The translations under genes and the position numbers were made by a program. Shown here in pieces: positions 8,059 to 15,984 of a stretch of 64,000 nucleotides of DNA. This DNA comes from Yimella sp. cx-51 (GTDB lineage: Bacteria > Actinomycetota > Actinomycetes > Actinomycetales > Dermatophilaceae), in NCBI RefSeq assembly GCF_017654605.1, contig NZ_CP072113.1, positions 1,178,001 to 1,242,000 of the forward strand, given 5' to 3'. The notes below the pieces were generated by a model. That model was not told the DNA's origin. It ran no database searches and saw nothing but the letters and a program-made list of their open reading frames with translations. How positions within the stretch are numbered: position 1 is the first letter of the stretch; every line of letters starts with the position of its first letter.

Positions 8059-8536
8059 TCACACCCGACGGCAGAGCGGCACCCCAGCAGCCGTGAACGC
8101 AGCGGCGTGGACATGTCGGTCTCCTTCTACTGGTGGCCGCGTCGCTGGGGAGGACAGCAGCCCGCGGACGTTCTCGATGGCGACCCATTCGGGTTGGAGT
8201 GCGTCGATGGCTTCGGCCATGTGCGCCCAGAGGCCCGAGCGGGTGCCGGGTGCGGGGCCTGCGCGTTTGCCGACGGTGGATACGTCTTGGCATGGGAATC
8301 CGCCGATGAGGATGTCCACGGGCTCGATCTCGTGCCAGTTGATGATGGTGATGTCGCCGAGGTTCGGGACGCCGGGCCAGTGGCAGGGAGAAGACGCAGG
8401 CGACGGGTTCGTTGAGTTCAGAGAACCACACGGTTTCGGCGTTGAAGACGTGTTCGACGGCGAGGTCGAGGCCGCCGTAGCCGCTGAACAGCGACCCGAT
8501 CTTGAGTCGTAGCGGCTGGTCTTCCTGGTCGTGCAT
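8059..8536 (-). pseudogene. C5 cytosine DNA methyltransferase remnant
   Basis: The 5' part (from ATG 8536) encodes KIGSLFSGYGGLDLAVEHVF, which is motif I binding S-adenosylmethionine, and continues to FSELNEPVACVFS. Near 8390 the homology jumps frame: HWPGVPNLGDITIINW and then GGFPCQDVSTVGKRAG (motif IV with the PCQ catalytic cysteine) and ENVRGLLSS (motif VI) are read in the frame ending at 8059. After motif VI the similarity ends and the frame stops, so motifs VIII-X and the target domain are missing. The gene is thus both frameshifted and truncated and cannot give active enzyme. Its start codon abuts the IS remnant upstream. Confidence 0.85.
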
Positions 8537-8537
8537 G

Positions 8538-8979
8538 AGCCACGACCGATGTGAGGGCTTGCTCGGCGCGGCGGTGGCGCTCCAGCAGCCAGCCGGGGAA
8601 CATGCTGCCCTCACGTAGCTTCGGGATCGCGACTTCCAGGGTCCCGACCCGGGTGTCAAGGTCGCGGTGTCGGTACCCGTTGCGGGAGTTCGTACGGTCG
8701 GTGTCCACGGGTGCCGTACTCGGCACCACAGACACTGTCGGCTTGGGAAGACAGCAACACGTTGATGAACGTGGACAGCATGTCCCGCATCAGATCCGGC
8801 GATGCCTGGGAGAGCTGTTCCTGCAGAAACCGTGCCGGGTCAATATCGTGGGGGTAGGCGGTCATCGTGTGCTCCTTCTTCGAGGTGGTTGTGGAAGATC
8901 TCTCGAAGAATCACCGGTGACCGCCGCTCACGTCATGAACGACACGGTCACCAACTCGTACACCACTCTGCTGGACTCA
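8538..8979 (-). mobile_element. IS256-family transposase remnant
   Basis: The N-terminal part of a Mutator/IS256 transposase is readable in two frames. From 8865 it gives DPARFLQEQLSQASPDLMRD and LSTFINVLLSSQADSVCGAE; after a one-base shift near 8710 it continues as RTNSRNGYRHRDLDTRVGTL, then EVAIPKLREGSMFPGWLLER and RRAEQALTSVV. Homology stops at about 8540, so the catalytic domain with the DDE residues is absent. The region up to about 8979 probably includes the left end of the element. It is inactive. The deletion end coincides with the start of the methyltransferase remnant. Confidence 0.85.
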
Positions 8980-9386
8980 ACTTCGCCGCGCTCGAGGAGA
9001 TCCTCGACCTCGCGCCGGGCAGTCTGCTCGACCGGCTCGGGCCCTCGCGCCGTCCGGGGCCGGCGCTGGACGAGGTGAGCCTGTCGGCGCTCATCGACCT
9101 GCACCGACCCCTCATGGTCGGGGAGATGGCGGTGGTGGAGTACGAACTCAGCGTGCCGGACGCGCGCGGCCTCGACCACTACGGGCAGTACCTCCTGCGT
9201 CGGGTCAGCGAGGCGCTGGTGTGGGTGCGTTTCCACCCGGACGCGGCGCCGCCCCACTGCGAGGTCTTCCAGGACGCCGGATCCGGGGAGCAGGTCACGC
9301 GGGTCCACCTGGCGGGCACCCACGAGGCACACCACCGCCTCAGCGGGTTCGGGCCAGGATTCGTCGGTGTTCGCTGGTCGTGGTGA
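8976..9386 (+). pseudogene. C-terminal gene fragment cut by IS remnant
   Basis: An open frame of about 136 residues runs from the IS border to TGA 9386 and reads LNFAALEEILDLAPGSLLDRL, broken here by IS sequence, then MVGEMAVVEYELSVPDARGL and LLRRVSEALVWVRFHPDAAP. No start codon with a ribosome site lies at its beginning, and the upstream part of the frame is IS sequence. The opening resembles the end of a helix-turn-helix domain of XRE-like regulators, followed by an unknown C-terminal part (weak inference). The N-terminal part is not found elsewhere in the window. Confidence 0.5.
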
Positions 9387-9396
9387 GGGTCTGTCC

Positions 9397-10062
9397 TCAG
9401 CGCTCGCGTGGGTAGCGTCGTCGGATCGCTCGCACGCCCTCTCGGGCCGACTCTCCCGGAAGACGCCAACCGCGGGCCTTGGCGACAACCACCATCGGCG
9501 CGCCGATCGCGGTCGCCGCGAGGATGCCGACCTCCGGGGTGACCAGACCGTTGAGCAGGATCGCCACGCCGCTGGCGATGATCGCGCAGGTCGCGTAGAG
9601 GGTGTTTCCGCCGAGGAATGCCGGACGTCTGGCGAGGACGATGTCCCGCACCATCCCGCCGCCGACTGCGGTGACCGTGCCCAGCAGGAGTGCAGGGAGC
9701 ACGCCGAGGCCGAAGCCGAGCGATTTCTGGGTGCCGACCGCGGCCCAAGTGCCGAGGGCCAGTCCGTCGAACCAGGGGTAGATGCGGTTCCACAGGTCGC
9801 CCTCGAAACGCAGGACGAAGGCAACGGCCGCCGCGGCGATCGCCACGACGAGGTAGTACGGGTCGGTGAGAGCGACCGGCGTGCCCTTCTGCAGCAGGGT
9901 GTCGCGGATCAGACCTCCGCCGAGCCCGGAGAGGATCGCCAGCACCGCGAAGCCGACGGGGTCCAGACGCTCGCGACGGGCGATCTCACCGCCCAACAGG
10001 CCGTTCACTGCCACGCCGACCAGATCGACGACGCGAATGATGTCGCCGAGACTGTTGTCCAC
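9397..10062 (-). CDS. TRIC-type (UPF0126) cation channel protein
   Basis: A 221-residue protein with about seven hydrophobic helices. It has the two repeats typical of bacterial TRIC proteins: GFAVLAILSGLGGGLIRDTL in the first half and LLGTVTAVGGGMVRDIVLAR in the second, each with the GGGxxRD motif lining the ion pathway. Bacterial TRIC homologues form trimeric monovalent-cation channels; the physiological role is unsettled. Start is a GTG at 10062 preceded by GGAGCAGGT. It converges with the fragment at 9386 and lies behind the ABC-F gene on the same strand with a 50-base gap. Confidence 0.88.
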   Translation of the reverse strand: MDNSLGDIIRVVDLVGVAVNGLLGGEIARRERLDPVGFAVLAILSGLGGGLIRDTLLQKGTPVALTDPYYLVVAIAAAAVAFVLRFEGDLWNRIYPWFDGLALGTWAAVGTQKSLGFGLGVLPALLLGTVTAVGGGMVRDIVLARRPAFLGGNTLYATCAIIASGVAILLNGLVTPEVGILAATAIGAPMVVVAKARGWRLPGESAREGVRAIRRRYPRER

Positions 10063-10113
10063 ACCTGCTCCGTTCCGGGGCGTCCGTCGCCCGGGACGAG
10101 TGTGCCGTATTGG

Positions 10114-11805
10114 TCAGCGGGACCGCTGCACCCGGCCCTCGTCCCAGACCGGCTCAGGTGTCTCGTAGACCCGGCCGTCGGCGCCGAAGACGAGGTAGCG
10201 GTCGAAGCCGCGGGCGAACCAACGGTCGTGGGTCACGGCGATCACCGTGCCCTCGAACTGTGAGAGGCCGTCCTCGAGGGCTTCCGCCGAGTGCAGGTCG
10301 AGGTTGTCGGTCGGTTCGTCCAGCAGCAGCAGGGTTGCGCCGCTGAGCTCGAGCAGCAGGATCTGGAAGCGCGCCTGCTGACCGCCGGACAGTGATGTGA
10401 AGGTCTGTTCGCCGCTGCGCGCCAACTCGTACCGGTCGAGCACCCTGGACGCCTGCTCGCGCGGCATGCCTTCGCGGTGGTCGTCCCCGCGGTGGAGGAT
10501 GTCGAGCAGCGTTCGTTCGTTGAGCGACTCGTGCTGGTGGGTCTGGGCAAACCAGCCGGGCCGGACGCGTGCCCCGAGACGGGCGTTGCCGGTGTGTTCG
10601 ACCGGGGAGGGCGCTACATCGCCGACCGGTCGGTGCTCGACATCGGGATCGGAGCCGCCTCCGGCCAGCAGGCGCAGGAAGTGCGACTTGCCGGAACCGT
10701 TCGAACCCAGCACGGCGACCCGCTCGCCGTACCAGATCTCACAGTCGAAAGGCTTCATCAGACCGGTCAGTTCGAGGCGCTCACACACCACGGCTCGCTT
10801 GGCCGTGCGACCACCCCGCAGCCGCATCGTCACCTTCTGGTCGAAGGGCAGTGCCTCCGGCGGGCCGGCCTCCTCGAACTTGCTCAGGCGGGTCTGCGCG
10901 GCGTGGTAGCGCGGGGCCATCCCGTCGTTGTAGGCCGCCTTGATCTTCAGCGTCTGCACCAGCGTCTTCAGCTTGAGGTGCTCCTCGTCCCAGCGGCGAC
11001 GCAGCTCCTCCAGGCGGGCGTTTCGATCGAGCCGGGCCTGGTGATAGGTCGTGAACGATCCGGGATGGATCCAACATGTGGCGCCTGCAGCCTGTGGTTC
11101 GAGTGTGGCGATGCGGGTTGCGACGGTGCTGAGCAGTTCCCGGTCGTGGCTGATGAAAAGCACCGTCTTGGGCGAACTCAGCAATTGCTGCTCGAGCCAT
11201 CGTTTGGTGGGCACGTCGAGGTAGTTGTCCGGCTCGTCGAGCAGCAGCACCTCATCCGGACCGCGGAGCAGCGACTCCAGGACGAGCCGTTTCTGCTCGC
11301 CGCCGCTGAGGGTGTTGACGTCGCGCCATTGTGCCTTTTCGAAAGGCACCGACAGCGCTGCGATCGTGCAGACGTCTGCGGCCGTCTCCCATTCGTAACC
11401 ACCGACTTCTGCCCAGTCGGCCAGCGCCTGGGCATAGGCCATCTGGTCAGCCTCGGTGTCGTGCTCCATGATCGCCAACTCGGTGCGATCGACCTCGGCG
11501 GCTGCCGATCGGATTGCCGGGGGAGCGACGGTGAGCAGTAGGTCTCGCACCGTCACCTGTGACCCGGCTCGGCCCACCTTGCCGATGAACTGCGGCATCA
11601 CCCCGATGCGCCCGCTGCGGGTGATCGCCCCGTCGTGCGCGTCGAGCTCACCGGAAATGATGCGGAGCAGGGTCGTCTTGCCCGTGCCGTTCGGACCGAC
11701 CAGGGCGACCTTTGCTCCTTCGCCCACGCGCAGATTCACGCCGCCCAGCAGCGGTCGTCCGTCCGGGAGGAAGTAGTCGATCCCGTTTGCTTCGATGTGT
11801 CCCAC
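10114..11805 (-). CDS. ABC-F family ATP-binding protein
   Basis: A 563-residue protein with two ABC ATPase domains and no membrane segments. The first has Walker A GPNGTGKTT, signature LSGGEQKR and Walker B VLLLDEPDNYLD; the second has GSNGSGKSH, LSGGQQAR and LLLLDEPTDNLD. The linker of about 80 residues (RLDRNARLEELRRRWDEEHL) is charged, as in ABC-F factors that act at the ribosomal E site. Possible roles are translation-elongation control or antibiotic protection; sequence alone does not decide. Start is GTG 11805, with no better ATG nearby. The divergent upstream region is shared with the 48-residue gene. Confidence 0.9.
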   Translation of the reverse strand: MGHIEANGIDYFLPDGRPLLGGVNLRVGEGAKVALVGPNGTGKTTLLRIISGELDAHDGAITRSGRIGVMPQFIGKVGRAGSQVTVRDLLLTVAPPAIRSAAAEVDRTELAIMEHDTEADQMAYAQALADWAEVGGYEWETAADVCTIAALSVPFEKAQWRDVNTLSGGEQKRLVLESLLRGPDEVLLLDEPDNYLDVPTKRWLEQQLLSSPKTVLFISHDRELLSTVATRIATLEPQAAGATCWIHPGSFTTYHQARLDRNARLEELRRRWDEEHLKLKTLVQTLKIKAAYNDGMAPRYHAAQTRLSKFEEAGPPEALPFDQKVTMRLRGGRTAKRAVVCERLELTGLMKPFDCEIWYGERVAVLGSNGSGKSHFLRLLAGGGSDPDVEHRPVGDVAPSPVEHTGNARLGARVRPGWFAQTHQHESLNERTLLDILHRGDDHREGMPREQASRVLDRYELARSGEQTFTSLSGGQQARFQILLLELSGATLLLLDEPTDNLDLHSAEALEDGLSQFEGTVIAVTHDRWFARGFDRYLVFGADGRVYETPEPVWDEGRVQRSR

Positions 11806-11899
11806 GAGAGCACAGCTTGGCCGATCACGGGAGCCGCGTCACATCGTTTTCGTACCGTGTCGGTCGTCTGTGAGTTCGCTCACGAAGGGCGCTCAGGAT

Positions 11900-11929
11900 T
11901 TGTTCAGACCAGCCGCGAAGGCGTATTCT
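11900..11929 (+). promoter_or_regulatory. Promoter of the 48-residue gene
   Basis: TTGTTC (11900-11905) and TATTCT (11924-11929) are separated by 18 bases. Start near 11936 would give a leader of about 70 bases containing AAAGGAG at 11990-11996, 10 bases before ATG 12007. Confidence 0.55.
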
Positions 11930-12006
11930 TTCGATGTCGAAAAGTTCACCACGGAACATCGAAGCACAACCCAACACCCTGGATCAGGCAAAGGAGCCTA
12001 CCCACA

Positions 12007-12153
12007 ATGACCTCGCTCGCTCAGTCGATCAAGCACCACCGCGAGAACGCCCGTGCCCGTCGCGCCTTCGCCAAGGCCGTCGAGAATGCTGGCACCCCCG
12101 CGTCGCGTGACGACCTGATCATGGCGTGGCAGCGCTCGGGCAGCCGCATCTGA
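12007..12153 (+). CDS. Small conserved actinobacterial protein, 48 residues
   Basis: A 48-residue basic protein, MTSLAQSIKHHRENARARRA to AWQRSGSRI. It is helical and rich in arginine and alanine, with no membrane segment or cysteine. A long upstream extension of the frame exists, but the strong AAAGGAG site, a -35/-10 pair and a terminator bracket this short gene exactly, so it is a monocistronic unit. Similar tiny proteins are common in related genomes (from memory) and have no known function. Nucleic-acid binding would fit its charge but is not shown. Confidence 0.75.
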   Translation: MTSLAQSIKHHRENARARRAFAKAVENAGTPASRDDLIMAWQRSGSRI

Positions 12154-12167
12154 CGCAAACGAATTCA

Positions 12168-12197
12168 GTGCCTCCGACTCCTGTCGGGGGCACTTTT
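12168..12197 (+). terminator. Rho-independent terminator
   Basis: GTGCCTCCGAC (12168-12178) pairs with GTCGGGGGCAC (12183-12193) over 11 bases with one G-U pair, around a 4-base loop, followed by TTTT. It lies 14 bases behind the stop of the 48-residue gene. Confidence 0.85.
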
Positions 12198-12283
12198 GCG
12201 TTTTCCGACAGCATTCCATGTCGGCTTTTCGCCAAGATCGGGATTGACCGGCTGAAATTCGCAGGTTGGTTGAAAATGAACCC

Positions 12284-12649
12284 GTGATCACAATTGACAG
12301 GGAGAGCCACCAGGCTACGTATGAGCAGATCTGTTCGCAGGTGGCCGAAGGAGTGCGGGATGGTTCTTTCGCCGTCGGCAGCAAGCTCCCCACTGTGCGG
12401 GGCCTCGCCGCGACCCTGGGCATCGCACCTGGAACGGTCGCCAAGGCGTACACAGAACTCGAACGCTGTGGGCTCATCGTGACGCGTGGCCGAGCCGGCA
12501 CCTTCATCGCCGCGGGGCAGGATTCGGCAGCTCAGGAGCTGCAGTTGGCGGCCCGCGAACTCGTTCAGCGCGTGCGTCGCTGGAACCCCAGCCGGGCCGA
12601 AGTGCTCGCGGCTGTGACGGTCGCCCTGGCTCACGAAAACATTGTGTGA
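12284..12649 (+). CDS. Short GntR-family regulator (YtrA-like)
   Basis: A 121-residue regulator beginning ITIDRESHQATYEQICSQVA with a GntR winged helix: GSKLPTVRGLAATLGIAPGT and VAKAYTELERCGLIVTRGRA. The C-terminal part is only ~45 residues, so it belongs to the short YtrA-like group and lacks the FCD or UTRA ligand domains. GTG 12284 is preferred over TTG 12266 because it gives the usual N-terminus; GAAAAT 6 bases before it may be a -10 box. YtrA-type genes usually sit beside an ABC transporter. None is adjacent here, so the targets are unknown. Confidence 0.85.
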   Translation: MITIDRESHQATYEQICSQVAEGVRDGSFAVGSKLPTVRGLAATLGIAPGTVAKAYTELERCGLIVTRGRAGTFIAAGQDSAAQELQLAARELVQRVRRWNPSRAEVLAAVTVALAHENIV

Positions 12650-12665
12650 CGGATCTGTACTAACG

Positions 12666-12710
12666 ACAAAGCCCGCCGACGCGCATCCGGCGCGCGTGGG
12701 CGGGCTTTGT
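12666..12710. terminator. Bidirectional terminator hairpin
   Basis: ACAAAGCCCGCC (12666-12677) pairs perfectly with GGCGGGCTTTGT (12699-12710), with an inner GCGC/GCGC pair. It sits between the convergent GntR gene and acyl-CoA dehydrogenase gene and is followed on the plus strand by TTTGTC. Confidence 0.85.
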
Positions 12711-12724
12711 TTTGTCTTGGTGTA

Positions 12725-13981
12725 CTAACGCAATTGGGTCGAACTCAACTGCAGCAGTCTGCGCGCCACGACCAAGAGCTGAATCTGTTGGGTGCCTTCG
12801 AAGATGTCCAGAATCTTCGAATCGCGGGCCCATTTCTCCAGCAGCTGCGTCTCGGCGTATCCGGAGGCACCGCAGAGTTCGACGCAGCCAAGAGCGACGT
12901 CGACGCAGGTGCGTCCGGCCTTCGCCTTCGCCATGGATGCCTCCATGGAGTTGGGCTTGCCGTTGTCGGCCATCCACGCGGCCCGCAGGGTGAGCAGGTA
13001 GGCAGCCTGGAACTCCGCTTCGAACTGCAGCAGGCGCGCGGCTGCATTGCTCTGCACGTGCAGTGGTCGATCGGGGTCGACCACGACCCCCTCGGCCCTG
13101 AGCAACTCGGACGCGGTGTCGAGGCAGGCGCGGGTGAGGCCGACCGCCATCGCCGCGACCAACGGGCGGGTGTTGTCGAAGGTCTGCATCGCGCCTCCGA
13201 AGCCACCTTCGATCCGGATCTCGGGGTCACCGAGCAGATCCTGTGCCGGCACACGGCATTCCTGCAGGCTGAACGCCGCGGTGTCGGAGGCCCGGATGCC
13301 CAGCTTGTGCTCCAACCGCACGAGCTTCATACCGGGATTGGACCGCTCGACCACGAACGACTTGATCGCCTGCTTGCCCAGGGAGCGATCCAGGGTCGCC
13401 CACACCACGACGAGCTCCGCTCGCTCGCCGGCGGTGACGAAGATCTTCTCGCCGTTGAGCACGTACTCGTCGCCGTCCTTGGTAGCCGTGGTACGGATCG
13501 CGCCGGAGTCGGAACCGGTGTCGGGTTCGGTGATCGCCATGGCGGCCCACCGGTTGCCGTAACGCGCCTTCTGCTCCTCATTGGCGACCGCCGCGATCGC
13601 GGCATTGCCGAGCCCCTGACGGGGGATCGAGAGGGTGAGGCCGACGTCCCCTCGGCAGGTCTCCATGATCGACAGCACCGACGACAGATTGGTGCCGTTG
13701 CGGTTGGACTTGCCGGTGTTCCGTCCTGAGCCGACGCCCTTGGGTTCGGCGTCTTCTCGCGCAGAAGTCTGGGCCTTGGCCGAGCCCGAGGCGCCGGCGC
13801 CCTGACTCGCGCCCGAATCGCCCATGCCGTCGATGAGAGCCGACAGCAGGTCGAGTTCGCGCGGGTACTCGTGCTCTGCTCGGTCGTACTTACGGCTGAT
13901 CGGGCGGAACACCTCGTCGGCGAGTGCACCCGCCTGCTTCAGCAGTGGCTTGAACTTACGGGGAACTTCGAGATCGATCAT
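12725..13981 (-). CDS. Acyl-CoA dehydrogenase family protein (second of pair)
   Basis: A 418-residue flavoenzyme of the acyl-CoA dehydrogenase fold. The FAD-binding segments are AAMAITEPDTGSDSGAIRTT and LNGEKIFVTAGERAELVVVW; the C-terminal helix bundle ends with SKILDIFEGTQQIQLLVVAR, where the glutamate of FEGT is at the usual catalytic position. An unusual low-complexity stretch (residues ~56-93, rich in G, S, A, N) interrupts the N-terminal domain. ATG 13981 has GAGGAG 6 bases upstream. The gene follows its paralogue by 8 bases. The pair resembles the FadE23/FadE24-type pairs of mycobacteria, which probably form a hetero-oligomer (inference). The substrate is unknown. Confidence 0.88.
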   Translation of the reverse strand: MIDLEVPRKFKPLLKQAGALADEVFRPISRKYDRAEHEYPRELDLLSALIDGMGDSGASQGAGASGSAKAQTSAREDAEPKGVGSGRNTGKSNRNGTNLSSVLSIMETCRGDVGLTLSIPRQGLGNAAIAAVANEEQKARYGNRWAAMAITEPDTGSDSGAIRTTATKDGDEYVLNGEKIFVTAGERAELVVVWATLDRSLGKQAIKSFVVERSNPGMKLVRLEHKLGIRASDTAAFSLQECRVPAQDLLGDPEIRIEGGFGGAMQTFDNTRPLVAAMAVGLTRACLDTASELLRAEGVVVDPDRPLHVQSNAAARLLQFEAEFQAAYLLTLRAAWMADNGKPNSMEASMAKAKAGRTCVDVALGCVELCGASGYAETQLLEKWARDSKILDIFEGTQQIQLLVVARRLLQLSSTQLR

Positions 13982-13989
13982 CGCTCTCC

Positions 13990-15324
13990 TCAGACCAGCA
14001 GCGTGCCCTCGAGCACGCCGGTAGCGCGCAGGTCGCGGAACCAGCGCTCGTTGTCGAATTCCTTGACGAAGCCGTGCCCGCCGAGCATCTGGACGCCATC
14101 ACTGCCCACCTGGGTCGCGTGGCGCGCAGCCAGGGCGCGCGCCTGACCGATGAGATCGGCGGCGGCCGCATCGTTGCCCTCGTCCAGTTGGGCGGCCGCC
14201 CGCCAGACGACCAGACGCAGGGCCTCCACCTCGATCGCGATATTGGCCACCGTGAAGGCGACGGCCTGCCGATGCGCGATGGGTTCGCCGAAGGCCTTGC
14301 GTTCGACGGTGTAGGTCTTGAGCTGATCCAACACGGCTTGTCCCGTGCCGACGGCAGCCGCTGCCCAGGCCAGTCGGGCTCGTCGCACAGCGTCCATGTG
14401 GTCCTGCGCGGTGCCGAGCAGGTTCGCCGCCGGAACCCGCACCTGCTCCAGGTGGAGCACCCCGGTGTGTGCCGCACGGATGCCCATGGCGGGGTCGTCG
14501 GAGGTCGACAGGCCATCGGTGCCCGGCTCGACGATGATCATCCGTGCCTCACCGTCGAGCATCGCCGAGACGATGAAGAGGTCGGCTGTTGTGGCGCCGA
14601 CCACCAACGACTTCGCCCCGTTGACGACCAGCTCGTCGCCTTCGCGGGTGGCCGTCGTCCGCGGGGCCAGCGGGTCGAAGAGTGGCTGCGCTTCCTGCAG
14701 CGCGATCGCCCCGGTGGCCGGCTCCTTCTCGTCGGTGAACGCCGGCAGGAAGGTGGCCTGCTGGCTCGAATCTCCGTAGTTCGCAAGCGCGTTCGCGACG
14801 GCTGCGCTCGACATGATCGCCACGGCCACACCCATGTCACCGCGCGCGAGCTCTTCGAGCACGAGGGCGCTGGTCACCGCTGAGCGCTCTTCGGCGACGC
14901 CGCCGAGGTCAGCGGGTACGCCCAGCAGGGTCATGCCCATGGCAGCGGCCTGTTCGAATACCTGCACGGGCACGGTACGTTCGGCGTCGGCGCCCGCAGC
15001 AGCTGGGCCAAGCACCTGGTCGGCCAACTCGCGCGCCGCCTCCTGGATCATCTGCTGATCGTCGGTGGGGGTGAGGTCGAACTCGCGGCGCGGCTTGGTC
15101 GGCCGTGGCCGCGAGGCATCGGCGCCGCCGGGTTTTTTGGTGAACGCGCGTCCGGCGACCGTCTGTGCCTTGAAGCCGGTCTTCGCACTGCGGTAGAGCA
15201 CTTTCTCCACCTTGCCGCGCAGCACCGGGTTCTTCAGTGCGTCGAGTCCACCGGCCCGGGTGATCAGGCGCATACCGAACGCCTGTCCTCGGTCGGCGAT
15301 GGACGGCTTGCTCTGCAGCGTCAT
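13990..15324 (-). CDS. Acyl-CoA dehydrogenase family protein (first of pair)
   Basis: A 444-residue member of the same family. A basic extension of ~80 residues ends in TKPRREFDLTPTDDQQMIQE, where the N-terminal domain starts. FAD contacts are in ATGAIALQEAQPLFD and VVNGAKSLVVGATTADLFIV; here the TEPxxGSD loop reads QEAQPLFD, so it departs from the consensus. The end MLGGHGFVKEFDNERWFRDL and LEGTLLV keeps a glutamate near the catalytic position. The altered loop suggests a partly structural role within a complex with its neighbour, as in other paired dehydrogenases (inference). It is the first gene of the two-gene operon. Confidence 0.85.
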   Translation of the reverse strand: MTLQSKPSIADRGQAFGMRLITRAGGLDALKNPVLRGKVEKVLYRSAKTGFKAQTVAGRAFTKKPGGADASRPRPTKPRREFDLTPTDDQQMIQEAARELADQVLGPAAAGADAERTVPVQVFEQAAAMGMTLLGVPADLGGVAEERSAVTSALVLEELARGDMGVAVAIMSSAAVANALANYGDSSQQATFLPAFTDEKEPATGAIALQEAQPLFDPLAPRTTATREGDELVVNGAKSLVVGATTADLFIVSAMLDGEARMIIVEPGTDGLSTSDDPAMGIRAAHTGVLHLEQVRVPAANLLGTAQDHMDAVRRARLAWAAAAVGTGQAVLDQLKTYTVERKAFGEPIAHRQAVAFTVANIAIEVEALRLVVWRAAAQLDEGNDAAAADLIGQARALAARHATQVGSDGVQMLGGHGFVKEFDNERWFRDLRATGVLEGTLLV

Positions 15325-15384
15325 CTCTGCCCTTCGGATCTGCGGGGAACGGGCTCCGCGAGCGGCGGAGCCCTCTTGGACAGC

Positions 15385-15414
15385 AGACTAACTGAAACTG
15401 ATACCCCAAGTATC
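15385..15414 (-). promoter_or_regulatory. Promoter and palindrome before dehydrogenase pair
   Basis: On the minus strand TAGTCT (15390-15385) is a possible -10 box. A palindrome GATAC-N5-GTATC (15400-15414) lies where the -35 region would be and could be an operator. The regulator is not known. Confidence 0.4.
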
Positions 15415-15440
15415 GGAAACGAGCCGTACCGGATACCTGG

Positions 15441-15980
15441 TCAGGGACGAGGCAGTTCGTCGAAAGCGCGAGCCACCGCCTCGAAGCGCTCGCGGTCGAG
15501 CACGGCGCCTTCGCGACGCACGAAGGCGCCGTCCACCCGAAGGACGCGGTCGAGGCGCACCTCGCTGGATCGGCCGCGCGAATCCCACGGACCACTGCCG
15601 AGGTCGAACCAGTGCCGACCGGCTGCACGTTCCTGCTCGGCGTCCCGGTCGTGATCCTTGCTGGTCATGGGCAGTCCAAGCAGCCAGGTGTCGTCTCGGC
15701 CCACCAGGAGGACGGGCCGGTCCTTTCCCTGGGTGTGGTCTTCCTCGTAGGGCACCCAGGTCCAGACCACTTCGCCCGGGTCAGGTAGTCCGTCGGGCAC
15801 CGGGCGGTACTCGAAATCGGGCCGTCCGTGGTGGTCGCCGGGGTAAGCACCCGCACCGCTGCGGAGCCGAGTCGGCGGCGTGGTGGGGCGGGACTGTTGG
15901 CCAGCTGCGGAGCGAGGTGGGGAAGAAGGGCCGAGAATTCTTCGCGCGAGCGTGCGCACGCGGGCGAGGTCAAGACGCAT
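15441..15980 (-). CDS. PemK/MazF-like protein without antitoxin
   Basis: A 179-residue protein whose last ~115 residues match the PemK/MazF group common in actinobacteria: DPGEVVWTWVPYEEDHTQGK, then DRPVLLVGRDDTWLLGLPMT and a C-terminal strand-helix SEVRLDRVLRVDGAFVRREG. PemK/MazF toxins are RNases, but this subgroup with a long basic N-terminus is often found alone, and its activity is unproven. No antitoxin-sized gene lies next to it. Its ATG starts only 4 bases behind the glcF-like stop on the same strand, so it is probably the tail gene of that operon. Confidence 0.75.
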   Translation of the reverse strand: MRLDLARVRTLARRILGPSSPPRSAAGQQSRPTTPPTRLRSGAGAYPGDHHGRPDFEYRPVPDGLPDPGEVVWTWVPYEEDHTQGKDRPVLLVGRDDTWLLGLPMTSKDHDRDAEQERAAGRHWFDLGSGPWDSRGRSSEVRLDRVLRVDGAFVRREGAVLDRERFEAVARAFDELPRP

Positions 15981-15984
15981 GTCT

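Larger units (their letters stand above)
5946..9390. mobile_element. Decayed accessory island behind tRNA-Ala
   Basis: The stretch from the tRNA 3' end to the TRIC gene holds an amber-interrupted gene, a TetR/DUF4386 pair, a frameshifted and truncated C5-methyltransferase, an IS256-type transposase remnant, and a gene lacking its N-terminus. All flanking genes are housekeeping genes in good order. Position behind a tRNA and the high share of broken genes suggest remains of one or more integrated elements. No integrase or flanking direct repeat was found, so the borders are approximate. Confidence 0.6.

Noticed and set aside
5870-9400. Second copy of the tRNA-Ala 3' end as att site
   Set aside because: No repeat of the T arm or acceptor end was seen by eye in the following 3.5 kb.
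9367-10263. 298-residue plus-strand frame over the TRIC gene
   Set aside because: Antisense to a gene with clear TRIC motifs; the sequence is typical of GC-rich shadow frames.
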